Assembly: GCA_026770025.1 (NCBI GenBank)
Contig: JAMXDE010000036.1
Coordinates: 615,257 to 679,256, forward strand
DNA: 64,000 nt
Origin: Craspedostauros australis
Lineage: Eukaryota > Bacillariophyta > Bacillariophyceae > Mastogloiales > Achnanthaceae
Reading direction: 5' to 3'
Position numbers and translations under genes: made by a program. Each line of letters starts with the position of its first letter. Positions within the stretch are counted from its first letter, which is position 1. Of this stretch, positions 1 through 10,370 are shown piece by piece. The notes under the pieces are model-generated. The model worked only from the letters and a program-made list of their open reading frames with translations. It made no database searches and was not told where the DNA came from.

Positions 1-3000
1 AGCGAGGAAGAGGAATTGAAAGACATCCCTCTGTCCAATCCGACTATTAAGAGAGAAGAAGGTGCGAGTGAGACTCCACCACGACAAGAGAAGGAAGCAG
101 CCGCGGCTACTGTCCTATCAAGCGCAGACGCAAGTGCGATCGACGAGACCGAAGAAGAACGGTCTGCAAGACTACACCGTAAGGAGAAGAGGATTCTCAA
201 GGCGGTCAAGCAAGAGGAGACTGGTGTGACGAAGAGCATTCGCACAGCCAAACAGGGTGGGAAAAGTGAGACACCACCAAGAGGAGAATTTGTGAGCAAA
301 TCAGTCCTCGCGAAACAACAAGCGAAAATCGAAGAATCGGAAACACAGAAACCGACGGAAATCAAGGGCGCGAGCGCACTAACGACGAAACAACGAACCA
401 ACATGGCGACATCAGCCAACATGAACAAACGACGCATCAAGGCGCCAATGTTCAGCGGTGAACAGGAAGACTACAGCGCATGGGAGTCCCAAGCGAAGGC
501 ATACGCTCGTGCACAGAAGACGAGAGACGTGATGTTGGGCAAGACCAAGGTCCCAACAGTGAAGGAGATCGCGGCAGCCGCCGATGAAGATAAGGAAGCG
601 ATGGAGGAGATCTACGAATTAGGATGCGACTGTTTCAGCGATCTGATCCTCATGATGGATGCAGAGAAAGGAAAAGGTAAGCAGGCCATTCAGTACATCA
701 ACCAATGCATCTCCGACGACTACCCCGAAGGAGACGCACACGGAGCGTGGAACGTTCTCGCGGAGAAGTTCCGACCATCCGATGCGGTGACGAAGATCAA
801 ACTCAAGCGCCAATTCAACAACGAAAAGATGAAGAGAGACACGGACCCCGACATCTACATCACGCAACTCGAGAGCCTACGATCGCGTCTCCACGATGTC
901 AAGTACGAGATCACGGACGAAGAAATGATCATGCAAATCCTCAGCACGGTGAGCAACGAATACAGAACTCACATCGTGAACTTCCAACACCAACTCACGT
1001 TCAATCCGGAACTGGTTACCATCAACACGATCAGAGGAGTACTCCGCACTGCATACGCCACGCATAGAGGAGGCAAAGCATACGTCGACGACTTCCAAGA
1101 CAGTAACACGAAGAGCAACGACACCGGCTTCACAAGCACCGGTAACTTCAAGGGTACTTGTCACAACTGTGGTGTGTATGGCCATAGATCCGCCGATTGC
1201 CCAGAACGCAAGAAATCGAACAACAAGAAAAACAACAACAACAACAACAACAACAAGATGAACGGAAAGCGCAACAAGGGAAGCGGCTTCAAGGGCAAGT
1301 GCAACTACTGCGGCATCTTCGGACATCGTGAGGCGGAGTGCCGAAAGAAGAAGTTCAACGAAAGCAAGAAGAACAACGAACAAGCCAACGCGGCTACGGA
1401 AGGACACGACAAGAGCGGGCACGAGATGGTACTCTCAGCAAAGGACATGCCGCTCTGCATGTTGGTGTCCGACGACTACATCGAAGACTCCTTCTTCGAT
1501 AACTTCGAATACGTCGGGAGTGACGACGAAGTGCAGGATGATGAGATCATCCCGGAGTGGCTCAGCGAGGAGCCAATCATCCACGAGGTGGATCCAAGAC
1601 GCGAAGTGAGCTACGAATGCTGCTTCAACGCGCACGACCTGATCGGTTCATACGGCGACGAAGCTGAGATGGACGAAGAGGCCAACGATAGCGACATCGA
1701 AGAGGCCATGAGCGATGACGACGACGACGCCGACGAGGACGGCACAGATGAAGACGACGAGGCGAACCGCGGCGCGGCGCCTCCTCCTCCAGCGGCGGGG
1801 ATCAACAGATCGGGTATCTTCGACGAGGATGACAGCGACGAATCAGAGAACGGCAATCATCCAGACGATAGCTTTAATCCAAACGAGCGTGTCGTTTACC
1901 CAGGGAATATCGACTTCCCACCAATCGAGGATCCCAACAGGTCCAACTACCTCCATCGTCATGACACCGTCCCATATGCAACAGAGACAGCATTGGTGAT
2001 CCAGAAGCAACTCATCTTCGATGCAGTGATGGAAGCAGGAGTGAGCTTGTTCCCAGGAGTCGCACAAGGAGTGCTGAGACCAATATGGGTGAATATGATG
2101 GGATCGATCCTATCCGAGAACTTCAGATCGATCGAAGAGATTCTCGCCAATTCGGTTGTGATCAATCGCATATTGGAAGCAGCCGAGACAGAGACGATCC
2201 CAGAGACGGATCTTCATTACATCCTTGGAGGATGTATGCGGGTACTCTTACGCGAACGACCACGCGTCCACCCATACGATCCAGCCACAGGATCTCATCG
2301 GAACAGTACAATTCCATCGGACTATGCGCAACTACCCGACGACATGGATGACGGAGATCATCATCCTCCATACAACGAAGATGGAGTTCACGAAGACGAC
2401 GACGACGGCAGCTTTGACGACGAGATAGCTGCGGCAGCTGTGGAGCAACTCCACGAGCTGAGCACCAAGTACAAGGACAAGGTCAACAAGGACACCTGGC
2501 TCGCCGACAGCGGAGCTTCGTGTCACATCGTCAACTCGGACGCCGCTCTCTTCAACGTGCGGCACATCAAGTCATTCGTCCAAGTGGGAGACAGCACAAA
2601 GCTGGATTCTCCCAAGATGGGATCCATTCGCTTGAAGGTCAAGCAGCAAGACAACACTGGCCACGTCATCCGGCTCGACGACGTGAAGTACACACCGAAG
2701 ATGGCGGTGAACCTTTTCTCCACGAACAAGGCTCTGTACAACGGTTACCAACTTGGTAGCAACGGCATTCTGATGGACATCATCAACGGATCCGGAATGA
2801 AGATCGTGTTCGATCGAGTCTTCCCCACATCCAACGGATTCATCACGGGAGTGCAGATGCACCCCATCATGCCAACATACGACGACAAGGCTTGCACAGC
2901 CATCGTCAAGAATCCATCCAAGGAGATCAGCGCGATGAACCTGCACCGAATGCTCGGGCACGCGCCGCTCGAGACCATGAAGCGGACAGCCGCTCAGTAC

Positions 3001-4083
3001 GGATGGAAAATCATCGGCAAGACACCGGTGTGTCGCGACTGCGCGGTTGCGAACGCAAGAGTGAAGAACATCCCGAAGGCAACCATTCCAAGAGCGACTC
3101 GCCGCGGCGAACGGCTCTTCATTGATATTAGTTACACTAAACACATAAGCTTCGGAGATAAACGCTACTGGACCCTGATCGTTGACGACTGCACGGATCA
3201 CTGCTGGAGTTTCTTTCTCAAGAACAAAAGTGATCAACCAGGGTACATCAAACGATTCGTCCAGACAATCAAGTCACAGACTGGTGACCAACAGATCATC
3301 TTCCGAGGTGACAACAGCGGAGAGAACAAATCCACGGAAGATGTTCTCATCGATGCAGGACTCAACGTGAAATTCGAATACACGGCATCAAACACGCCGC
3401 AACAGAACGGTAGAGTGGAACGCAAGTTCGCGTACCTCTACACCAAGATCCGCTCCATGCTCAACGGAGCACACCTCGACGAAGAGTATAGGCATGGCCT
3501 GTGGGCAGCAGCTGCTAGCACTGCCACCGCCATCGCCAACATCACCGTAGCGAAGAACCAGAAGGAGTCACCACATCGACAATTCTTCGGCAACGATCCA
3601 CCATATGCGGATGCACTCCGCACGTTTGGAGAGGTGGGTGTTGTGAAGACTACCTATGGCGGGATTACTGCCAAGCTCAAGAACAGAGGAGAAGAGATGG
3701 TGTTCATTGGATATGCACACCAACATGCATCAGGGGTCTACAACATGTACAGACCATCGACCAAGTCACTCATCTGCTCACGCGACATCAAGTGGCTCAA
3801 CCAATCATACGGACAGTTCCGTGGCTGGGCACCAGCACCGAACATATCCAACGAGACAGGAACAACGGACGCAGACGGCTTCACAACCATCGGACGGAAG
3901 GGAGCAACGCCAAGGACGGCAACGCGTCAAGCATCAGAAGCGAAGAGAGTATCTTTCGCTGACAGCAACAGGTATTATATCCTATCGGACAGTGACGATG
4001 AGGATGACGAGGACGATGGAGCAGTAACTCAACTAGTCCATAACGACGAGGAAGATTGGAGCGAATCCAATCATGAGGACGAC
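1..4083 (+). CDS. Element A Copia gag-pol, 5' part (Gag, protease, integrase); continues at 44608
   Basis: This is the 5' part of a single-frame Copia polyprotein. The start codon lies just left of the window: position 1 is codon 2, judged from the intact sister copy B. Numbering residues that way, a UBN2-like Gag is followed by two CCHC zinc knuckles (residues about 388-401 and 435-448, nt 1159-1200 and 1300-1341). An acidic region of about 385 residues comes next, then the aspartic protease motif DSGAS (about 837). The integrase has a zinc-binding pre-integrase part (H983, H988, C1012, C1015) and catalytic D1043, D1105 and E1141 (D-35-E spacing). The frame is open until element B enters after codon 4081-4083, and it resumes in frame at 44608. 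The protein packages element RNA and integrates the cDNA. A has 8 Asn codons in a run where B has 7. The stop near 4162 belongs to the inserted LTR. Confidence 0.93.
4078..4083. other. Left target-site duplication of element B (GACGAC)
   Basis: GACGAC directly precedes the TGTTGG end of B and recurs at 44602-44607 after its CTCGACA end. The uninterrupted frame in copy B has exactly three GAC codons here, so a 6-bp duplication fits better than the usual 5 bp. The repetitive codons leave some ambiguity. Confidence 0.75.
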
Positions 4084-4878
4084 TGTTGGCAAGTTCCGCT
4101 CACGGTAACCTACGATCGTGGAAGATGGTGGTGGTTGATAGTCGTCTGTTTGCTATTTCATTAGTTGGCTACTCCGATACTCTCGGTGTACACCAGTTGT
4201 CTTGCCCGATGCTCTCGGCGCTTCAATCTGTTTCGTAGATTCAGTCTCCGACTATGAGTCGGTACGCGAGATGCTCTCTTGCTCCTCTCTGTATTCTCTC
4301 TCTCTCTCTCTCTCACCATCGTGTGCTCGTGCTACACGATACTCCGTGTTCGATGCGTGCTCCGCATTCGACACTCCGTTCATTCAGTACTGGCTTCTAC
4401 TCCATTAGTACTTACCATTTGAAGTTCACCTTCAGTATCCATGATCTTCATGGGTCATCGTATCTTCGCCTCCTGCTCTGACTTGGAGACAGCTGTCGAC
4501 GTGGTGACATGTTGACATCCTATCGACGTCAGTAGGTGTCCTTCTGCTCTCCAGATGTCACGTTCCATTGGTGATGCAGTAGTCTGTCAGATGATATCGT
4601 CATCTGAGGTTTAGTTGGGAAGTACCTCGAGATTCTCTTGGTACCATTGATGCATGGACGGACGATCTTCCAATTCTCTCAGAAATCGTCATTTGCAAAT
4701 TTCCTCCAGAAATCTTGCCCCTTTTCGTGTGTTCCATTTCCCCTGTAATTCTGACGAATCACAGTATACTATCTACACGAATGTAGTTATACCGTCCAAG
4801 TGCATATGAGAGAATAGCGGGTGAACGATGCACATATACACGTACATCTTGACATATACTCACATGTACATCTCGACA
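4084..4878 (-). repeat. 3' LTR of element B
   Basis: It is bounded on the minus strand by TGTCGAGATG and CTTGCCAACA and is 795 bp long. The AGGAAGGG tract next to its inner end, after the pol stop, is the likely polypurine primer. It contains a (TC)n run near 4295-4314. By hand it differs from B's own 5' LTR (43805-44601) at about 13 substitutions, and from A's 3' LTR (46719-47514) at about 7 substitutions plus a few one-base indels. Confidence 0.92.
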
Positions 4879-4898
4879 CCCTTCCTGTGTGCATTCGG

Positions 4899-7800
4899 TC
4901 ATTCGAATGTTCTCGGTGTGTCAAGGTACGACTTCTCGTGTTCACGTTGCAAGTCGGCCTTGATGTTCTTGGTGAATCCGTCGCTTGTGTTCTGCTCGGA
5001 TTTGACAAAAATGATTTCGATGGTTTTGTCGATTACCATGTTCCTCACGTAGTGATGGCGCACGTCGATGTGCCGCGATCGTTGGGATGTTGATGGGTTC
5101 TTGGCGATGAAGATCGCTCCGATGTTGTCCACACGGACCTTAATCGGTGTCTTCACTGGGACGCCCACACTTTCGAGTAGCTGTACAACGAAGAAGATTT
5201 CCTTTGCCGCTTCGGAAAGGGCAACGTATTCTGCTTCGGATGAGCTGAGTGTGACGGCTTTTTGTGCCTTGGATCGCCAAAGGATTGGTACCTTGCACAG
5301 GTATAAGATGAATCCCCCTACGCTGATTCTTGTGTTCTTGTCTCCTGCATATTCGCTATCGCAGAAGAGCTCCATGTCCCAGCCGTCGTCGTCTGGACGC
5401 GCTGGATGGATCTTCAATCCATAGTCCCTTGTATCTATCACATACTTGATGATCCGGTACATCTCCTTCATTGCGGCCTTGGTGGGCCCAATCAATACCT
5501 TGGAGAGTTCCCTCACAGGGTTCGCGATGTCTGGTCGCGAGTGCTTGATGAGGAAGAGTAGCATACCGACGCCTCGGCGATATTCGGCATGTTCTTCCGG
5601 TCCGACCTTCTGTAGTCCGTTATCTTCGGATGGTCGTATGATGATTTGACCCGGGGTTCCCGGTGTCCCATAGCGTTGCATCTTCTCAACCTTGGTTCCG
5701 AACTCTTCGATGAGGTGTCGGATGAGATGTGGTTGACGCAATGTCGCTCTAGTCTTGTCATGGTTCAGTTCAATATTGCAGCTGAGGTAGTCTCCGAGTC
5801 CGCGCTCGATTGTCACCTTGAATTTGCTGCCTTGGATGTCTTTCAGGAATATCTCCAATGCCTTGGAGTCTCCACAACAGAAGCAATCGTCCACGTAGAT
5901 GGCCACGATCATGCTTCCTTCGTTCGTCTTCCTGTAGAACAGGCACGGGTCTGCTGCGCTCTGTTCGAAGTTGATATTCTTGAGGGTCGATACCAACATC
6001 TTGAACCATTGCCTGGCGCTCTGCACAAGTCCGTAGATTGGCTTGTGTAGGGTCAGGGCTTCGTCTGGTTGATGATCCATCCCGTTGGGACAGTTCATGT
6101 AGATCTCCTCGTCAAGGTCTCCATGTAGGAATGCCGTTACGACATCGACGAGTGCGCAGTCCATCTTCTTGATTAGCATGATCACCATCATGACCCGATA
6201 GGTCACGTCATGGATGACGGGTGAGTAATGCTCTTGGAAGTCTACTCCTGCGACTTGTGAATAGCCACATGCAACGAGCCGCGCTCGATGTGTGCCGTCA
6301 CGCTTCAGCTTGAAGACCCATTTGCATTTGCAGCATCTGCGGCCGCGTGGGATGGCGTCTCTTTTGATCTTGCTATACACCTTGCGTGTGTCCATGGAGT
6401 CGAACTCTTTCTTGATGGCTGCTCGATATCCCTTTCGATGGATGGGATCTGGGTGGTTGAAGGCTCCGTCGAACGTTGTAGGTTCGATGTGCTTCTCTGG
6501 TTCCTTGTTCTCGTCCTGCATCGACAATCCGATGTCGATCGCTGGTCTCTCGGTGATGATTGCATTCATCCCGTATAATCCAGTTGTGCTATGGTGAGTG
6601 ATCTCGACCTCTTCATCTTCGTTTTCGATTTCTTCGTCATCTGTAGTTTCGTTGTTGGAATCGTCGATCATCTCGTCGCTGAGTTCGTCACTCGCCTCAT
6701 TGGATGATGAATCGCTCTCATAGCCTTCTTCCTTTCGACCTCGTTCGTTGAAGTCTGCGAGCTCGCGCAGAGCTCTGGAAATACTCTTCCCTGTAGTTGG
6801 CTTGGGATTAACTTCTCCCTTCCTGCCTCGTGCTTCGTGACGTCGGATCCTCTCCTTTCTAGCTATGTCACGCTTGCTTGGCTTGCTCGGTGGAGGTCTG
6901 GATGGTGTGCCATGTGTAGACCTCGCTGGTGTGTTCGGAGGAGTGACGCCTGTGTCATCGTCGGCTTCGTCGCCGGATGGTATGATGTCGTCGTCCTCAT
7001 GATTGGATTCGCTCCAATCTTCCTCGTCGTTATGGACTAGTTGAGTTACTGCTCCATCGTCCTCGTCATCCTCATCGTCACTGTCTGATAGGATATAATA
7101 CCTGTTGCTGTCAGCGAAAGATACTCTCTTCGCTTCTGATGCTTGACGCGTTGCCGTCCTTGGCGTTGCTCCCTTCCGTCCGATGGTTGTGAAGCCGTCT
7201 GCGTCCGTTGTTCCTGTCTCGTTGGATATGTTCGGTGCTGGTGTCCACCCACGGAACTGTCCGTATGATTGGTTGAGCCACTTGATGTCCCGTGAACAGA
7301 TGAGTGACTTGGTCGATGGTCTGTACATGTTGTAGACCCCTGATGCATGTTGGTGTGCATATCCGATGAACACCATCTCTTCTCCTCTGTTCTTGAGCTT
7401 GGCAGTAATCCCGCCATAGGTAGTCTTCACAACACCCACCTCTCCAAACGTGCGGAGTGCATCCGCATATGGTGGATCGTTGCCGAAGAATTGTCGATGT
7501 GGTGACTCCTTCTGGTTCTTCGCTACGGTGATGTTGGCGATGGCGGTGGCAGTGCTAGCAGCTGCTGCCCACAGGCCATGCCTATACTCTTCGTCGAGGT
7601 GTGCTCCGTTGAGCATGGAGCGGATCTTGGTGTAGAGGTACGCGAACTTGCGTTCCACTCTACCGTTCTGTTGCGGCGTGTTTGATGCCGTGTATTCGAA
7701 TTTCACGTTGAGTCCTGCATCGATGAGAACATCCTCCGTGGATTTGTTCTCTCCGCTGTTGTCACCTCGGAAGATGATCTGTTGGTCACCAGTCTGTGAC

Positions 7801-8069
7801 TTGATCGTCTGGACGAATCGTTTGATGTATCCTGGTTGATCACTTTTGTTCTTGAGAAAGAAACTCCAGCAGTGATCCGTGCAGTCGTCAACGATCAGGG
7901 TCCAGTAGCGTTTATCTCCGAAGCTTATGTGTTTAGTGTAACTAATATCAATGAAGAGCCGTTCGCCGCGGCGAGTCGCTCTTGGAATGGTTGCCTTCGG
8001 GATGTTCTTCACTCTTGCGTTCGCAACCGCGCAGTCGCGACACACCGGTGTCTTGCCGATGATTTTCCA
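4899..8069 (-). CDS. Element B gag-pol, 3' part (integrase, reverse transcriptase, RNase H)
   Basis: This segment carries most of the integrase (catalytic D, D and E codons near 7949, 7763 and 7655), an acidic linker, the reverse transcriptase and the RNase H. The RT has VDVVTAFLHGDL and the catalytic YVDD at nt 5886-5897. The RNase H has CDSEYAGD, SSSEAEY and VRVDNIG blocks. The stop is just before the polypurine tract of the 3' LTR. At its right end the frame is cut by element C after the codons for GW. The Met that appears to start this frame at 8078 comes from C's LTR and is not a real start. The segment joins in frame to 17072-16568 once C and one TTCCA are removed. It is nearly identical to the matching part of A. 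Confidence 0.93.
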   Translation of the reverse strand, partial: WKIIGKTPVCRDCAVANARVKNIPKATIPRATRRGERLFIDISYTKHISFGDKRYWTLIVDDCTDHCWSFFLKNKSDQPGYIKRFVQTIKSQTGDQQIIFRGDNSGENKSTEDVLIDAGLNVKFEYTASNTPQQNGRVERKFAYLYTKIRSMLNGAHLDEEYRHGLWAAAASTATAIANITVAKNQKESPHRQFFGNDPPYADALRTFGEVGVVKTTYGGITAKLKNRGEEMVFIGYAHQHASGVYNMYRPSTKSLICSRDIKWLNQSYGQFRGWTPAPNISNETGTTDADGFTTIGRKGATPRTATRQASEAKRVSFADSNRYYILSDSDDEDDEDDGAVTQLVHNDEEDWSESNHEDDDIIPSGDEADDDTGVTPPNTPARSTHGTPSRPPPSKPSKRDIARKERIRRHEARGRKGEVNPKPTTGKSISRALRELADFNERGRKEEGYESDSSSNEASDELSDEMIDDSNNETTDDEEIENEDEEVEITHHSTTGLYGMNAIITERPAIDIGLSMQDENKEPEKHIEPTTFDGAFNHPDPIHRKGYRAAIKKEFDSMDTRKVYSKIKRDAIPRGRRCCKCKWVFKLKRDGTHRARLVACGYSQVAGVDFQEHYSPVIHDVTYRVMMVIMLIKKMDCALVDVVTAFLHGDLDEEIYMNCPNGMDHQPDEALTLHKPIYGLVQSARQWFKMLVSTLKNINFEQSAADPCLFYRKTNEGSMIVAIYVDDCFCCGDSKALEIFLKDIQGSKFKVTIERGLGDYLSCNIELNHDKTRATLRQPHLIRHLIEEFGTKVEKMQRYGTPGTPGQIIIRPSEDNGLQKVGPEEHAEYRRGVGMLLFLIKHSRPDIANPVRELSKVLIGPTKAAMKEMYRIIKYVIDTRDYGLKIHPARPDDDGWDMELFCDSEYAGDKNTRISVGGFILYLCKVPILWRSKAQKAVTLSSSEAEYVALSEAAKEIFFVVQLLESVGVPVKTPIKVRVDNIGAIFIAKNPSTSQRSRHIDVRHHYVRNMVIDKTIEIIFVKSEQNTSDGFTKNIKADLQREHEKSYLDTPRTFE
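8065..8069. other. Left target-site duplication of element C (TTCCA)
   Basis: TTCCA precedes the C LTR here and follows it at 16568-16572. The uninterrupted site is visible in element A on the other strand (TGGAA near 3003-3007). Confidence 0.92.
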
Positions 8070-8782
8070 TATCAACATCTAGATCGAAATTAGGTACCCA
8101 TCTCCCATGACTGAAACGTGATTCACTATTTTTTGATTCGACTCGATTTGAGAGTATAGTCGAGTGAGTCTTGATACACGATTGATATTCGGTCACTACG
8201 GTCATCGAACATGACGTAGGCACTGACATCATCGTATGACGTCAGAGGATCGGTCATTGTGATCCTCGGAATCGAGATTATGTTTTAGTCATGGTACGCT
8301 GACCTGTCTAGCCATGCCGAGTGCATCATCGAGCACGTGGCAACAATACTTAGGATCCAAAACAACATCGTCAGGGGTGATGCATGCACCCCGTCGACGT
8401 AGACGGATCAATCCATATGTGATCAAACAGAGGTCAAGATTAGGCAAGACCAGGAGAGATGAAGAAAGACCCAAGGGCAAGAATAACATGGGATATCGTG
8501 TAAATCAACATGCCATCTTGGGCAATGTTTTAGGAAAGACTGCGAGATAAACCACGAGGTAATCGAGCAGCATGTTAGCAACCGTGCAATAGGCACCATC
8601 TTTAGAAATAGGAGATCATCATCTCATAATTCACACTCAATCATCAATTGACACACCAATAACATAGCAACCAAATACACCAAACACACCAACTCCACCT
8701 CTTGGCTTGATCACCCTGGCGGCGTAGTAAGTGCAGTGTTTGGTGCTCCCCTTCTTGTCCTGTGTGTAATTGCTGATTATCA
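8070..8782 (+). repeat. 5' LTR of element C
   Basis: It is 713 bp, starts TATCAACATC and ends GATTATCA. The first dinucleotide is TA rather than TG, in both LTRs. U3 has CRE-like sites: TGACGT at 8212, TGACATCA at 8223 and TGACGTCA near 8236. These are candidate bZIP sites for transcription. Confidence 0.95.
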
Positions 8783-8795
8783 GATTAACAGTCGC
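8783..8795 (+). other. Primer binding site of element C (anticodon arm of tRNA-Asn)
   Basis: GATTAACAGTCGC directly follows the 5' LTR. Its complement, GCGACTGTTAATC, has the form of a tRNA-Asn anticodon arm: loop CUGUUAA with anticodon GUU and part of the stem on each side. It lacks the TGG start of a PBS for an intact tRNA 3' end, so a 5' half-tRNA primer ending near nucleotide 40 is inferred. Confidence 0.6.
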
Positions 8796-10370
8796 AGTCT
8801 CTATCGGAGTGCATGAACGAATCCTGAAGCGCTGTGCTGCCTTGGTGACATCACGCTGTCCCCTTCCTTTGATTCCGGCCCAAGAAAGGCCCACCGCGTT
8901 CGTGACGACGAACCCAATTGCTCGTGTGTGCAGATTGCTACGTGCCACCACACCCGCTTTGCCCTGCTAAAGTGCAGAAAGGCTCACCCGCTGTTGCGAA
9001 TATCGCAGGCGGAGTAATTCATTCCAACAACCAAGTTCCGCATCACTGCGTTACTTACGATAGCTGGTCAGCTAAAAGACAAAGGTGTAAAAACCCGTGA
9101 AGCAAGTCACACGTAAACACTTGGCCTGGTCAGCATCGACAAAGGTGAAAGCCCGTGAAGCAAGATACACGTAAAAACTTGGAGCGCAAAGGCCCTCTGA
9201 AACCTATCGGCAATCTCCCCGTGAGTTGTCGCGACCTGGTCAGTCGTTAACACTAAGTCTAAGCCGTACTTGAGATCGGTTAACGTCCAAAAGGGACGCA
9301 GAGATAACTGCTAACCAGACTAGCGTCTGCCCTTGACTGGGGAAGAAACGTGATCGGTAGAGATACCGCGGAAGCAACCCGTAAAGCTAGCATTGTGCTG
9401 ATAGCAATATCACACAAGTGAGTCTAACGACACCGGAAGGCAGGTATACGCTGGACGAAAACGCGAGTGGTGGAACCAGGTGAATCAAAGCAGTTGCTGG
9501 CACCTGGGGGGCACCGCGCTCATTAGCGTGCAAAATCCTGTTAGTATCAGGTACATCGGGCAAGCTGCTGCCAGATCTAAAAGACGTATAGCAAGCTGAT
9601 CTGTGGCACTCAAAGGAGGCACGGATTGGATCGAAGGTCCAACTGGGTGAAACCAAAGGTGCACCACATCCTGGTGGAGCACAGCTGAACAAGCGCAAGA
9701 ATACGGCGTTCGGGGAGACGAAATCCGAACGGGCAGGGCCATCCAACGCGCAATCCATCCGCGACGTTTCATCGTTTTTCAAGACTAACAAACCGACAAC
9801 AATTCCATCAACAACGCCCATTTGCGCTCAGTCCACCTTCTGATTGGCTACGAATTCCTTCAGTTCGTACAATCACTGGCGCGTCATCACCGGCTCACAA
9901 CTCCTTCGCCGTTCTAGTCATTCATCCGACTTCGGGTCGCGCGCCAACACATCGTCCAAACGGGAAATTCACACGGTCCTGACTGACATTCTTCCATCGG
10001 TCATCCTTCGCCTCGGATTAAGCACGGTCATCTTCGCATTCATCAATCGGGAAATTCACACGGTCCCGTCTGGCCTTCCATCCGTCAGTCAGTCACAATT
10101 CGAGACATCGCGCACGGATTAACCGCAGTCCACTCGTGACATCATACCACAGCTGACGCCTTCGCCATCACTGGCGCTTTGCATCCGGCACCACTTCCAT
10201 TCCCGACGAATCCCGACAAGCGCAGAAACCCACCGTCACATCCCGGCGAACACTTCGACATCACAGCGGACGGCACAGTCATTTCCAAGTGTGACCACTT
10301 TCCTGGGAGCTGCGGGAAAATACTCGTCCGATAAAATAGCAACAAATCCGGACCAACACCCAGCTACACG
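8783..10370 (+). other. Long structured leader RNA of element C
   Basis: About 1.6 kb separates the LTR from the gag-pol ATG and holds no convincing gene. The first kilobase is very similar to the D leader (about 14 differences in the first 640 nt by hand count). Hairpins I could verify are: GTTCGT/ACGAAC (8898-8913); CCGC plus TGCGA pairing with TCGCA plus GCGG (8988-9012); CAGAC/GTCTG (9316-9329); CGGTA-GAGA-TACCG with a GNRA loop (9355-9368); and a 12-pair hairpin at 9841-9875. A unit of about 60 nt beginning CTGGTCAGC is tandemly duplicated at 9064-9182. The phrase CGGGAAATTCACACGGTCC occurs twice (about 9960 and 10050). Packaging, dimerisation or internal translation initiation are possible roles; none is shown. 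Confidence 0.7.

Noticed and set aside
8070-8078. Met at 8078 (minus) as start of B's integrase-RT protein
   Set aside because: The codons come from C's LTR. The true frame continues from 17072-16568.
8783-10370. Group I intron or known ribozyme in the C/D leader
   Set aside because: I looked for group I core-like segments and saw none that pair convincingly. The hairpins alone do not support a ribozyme.
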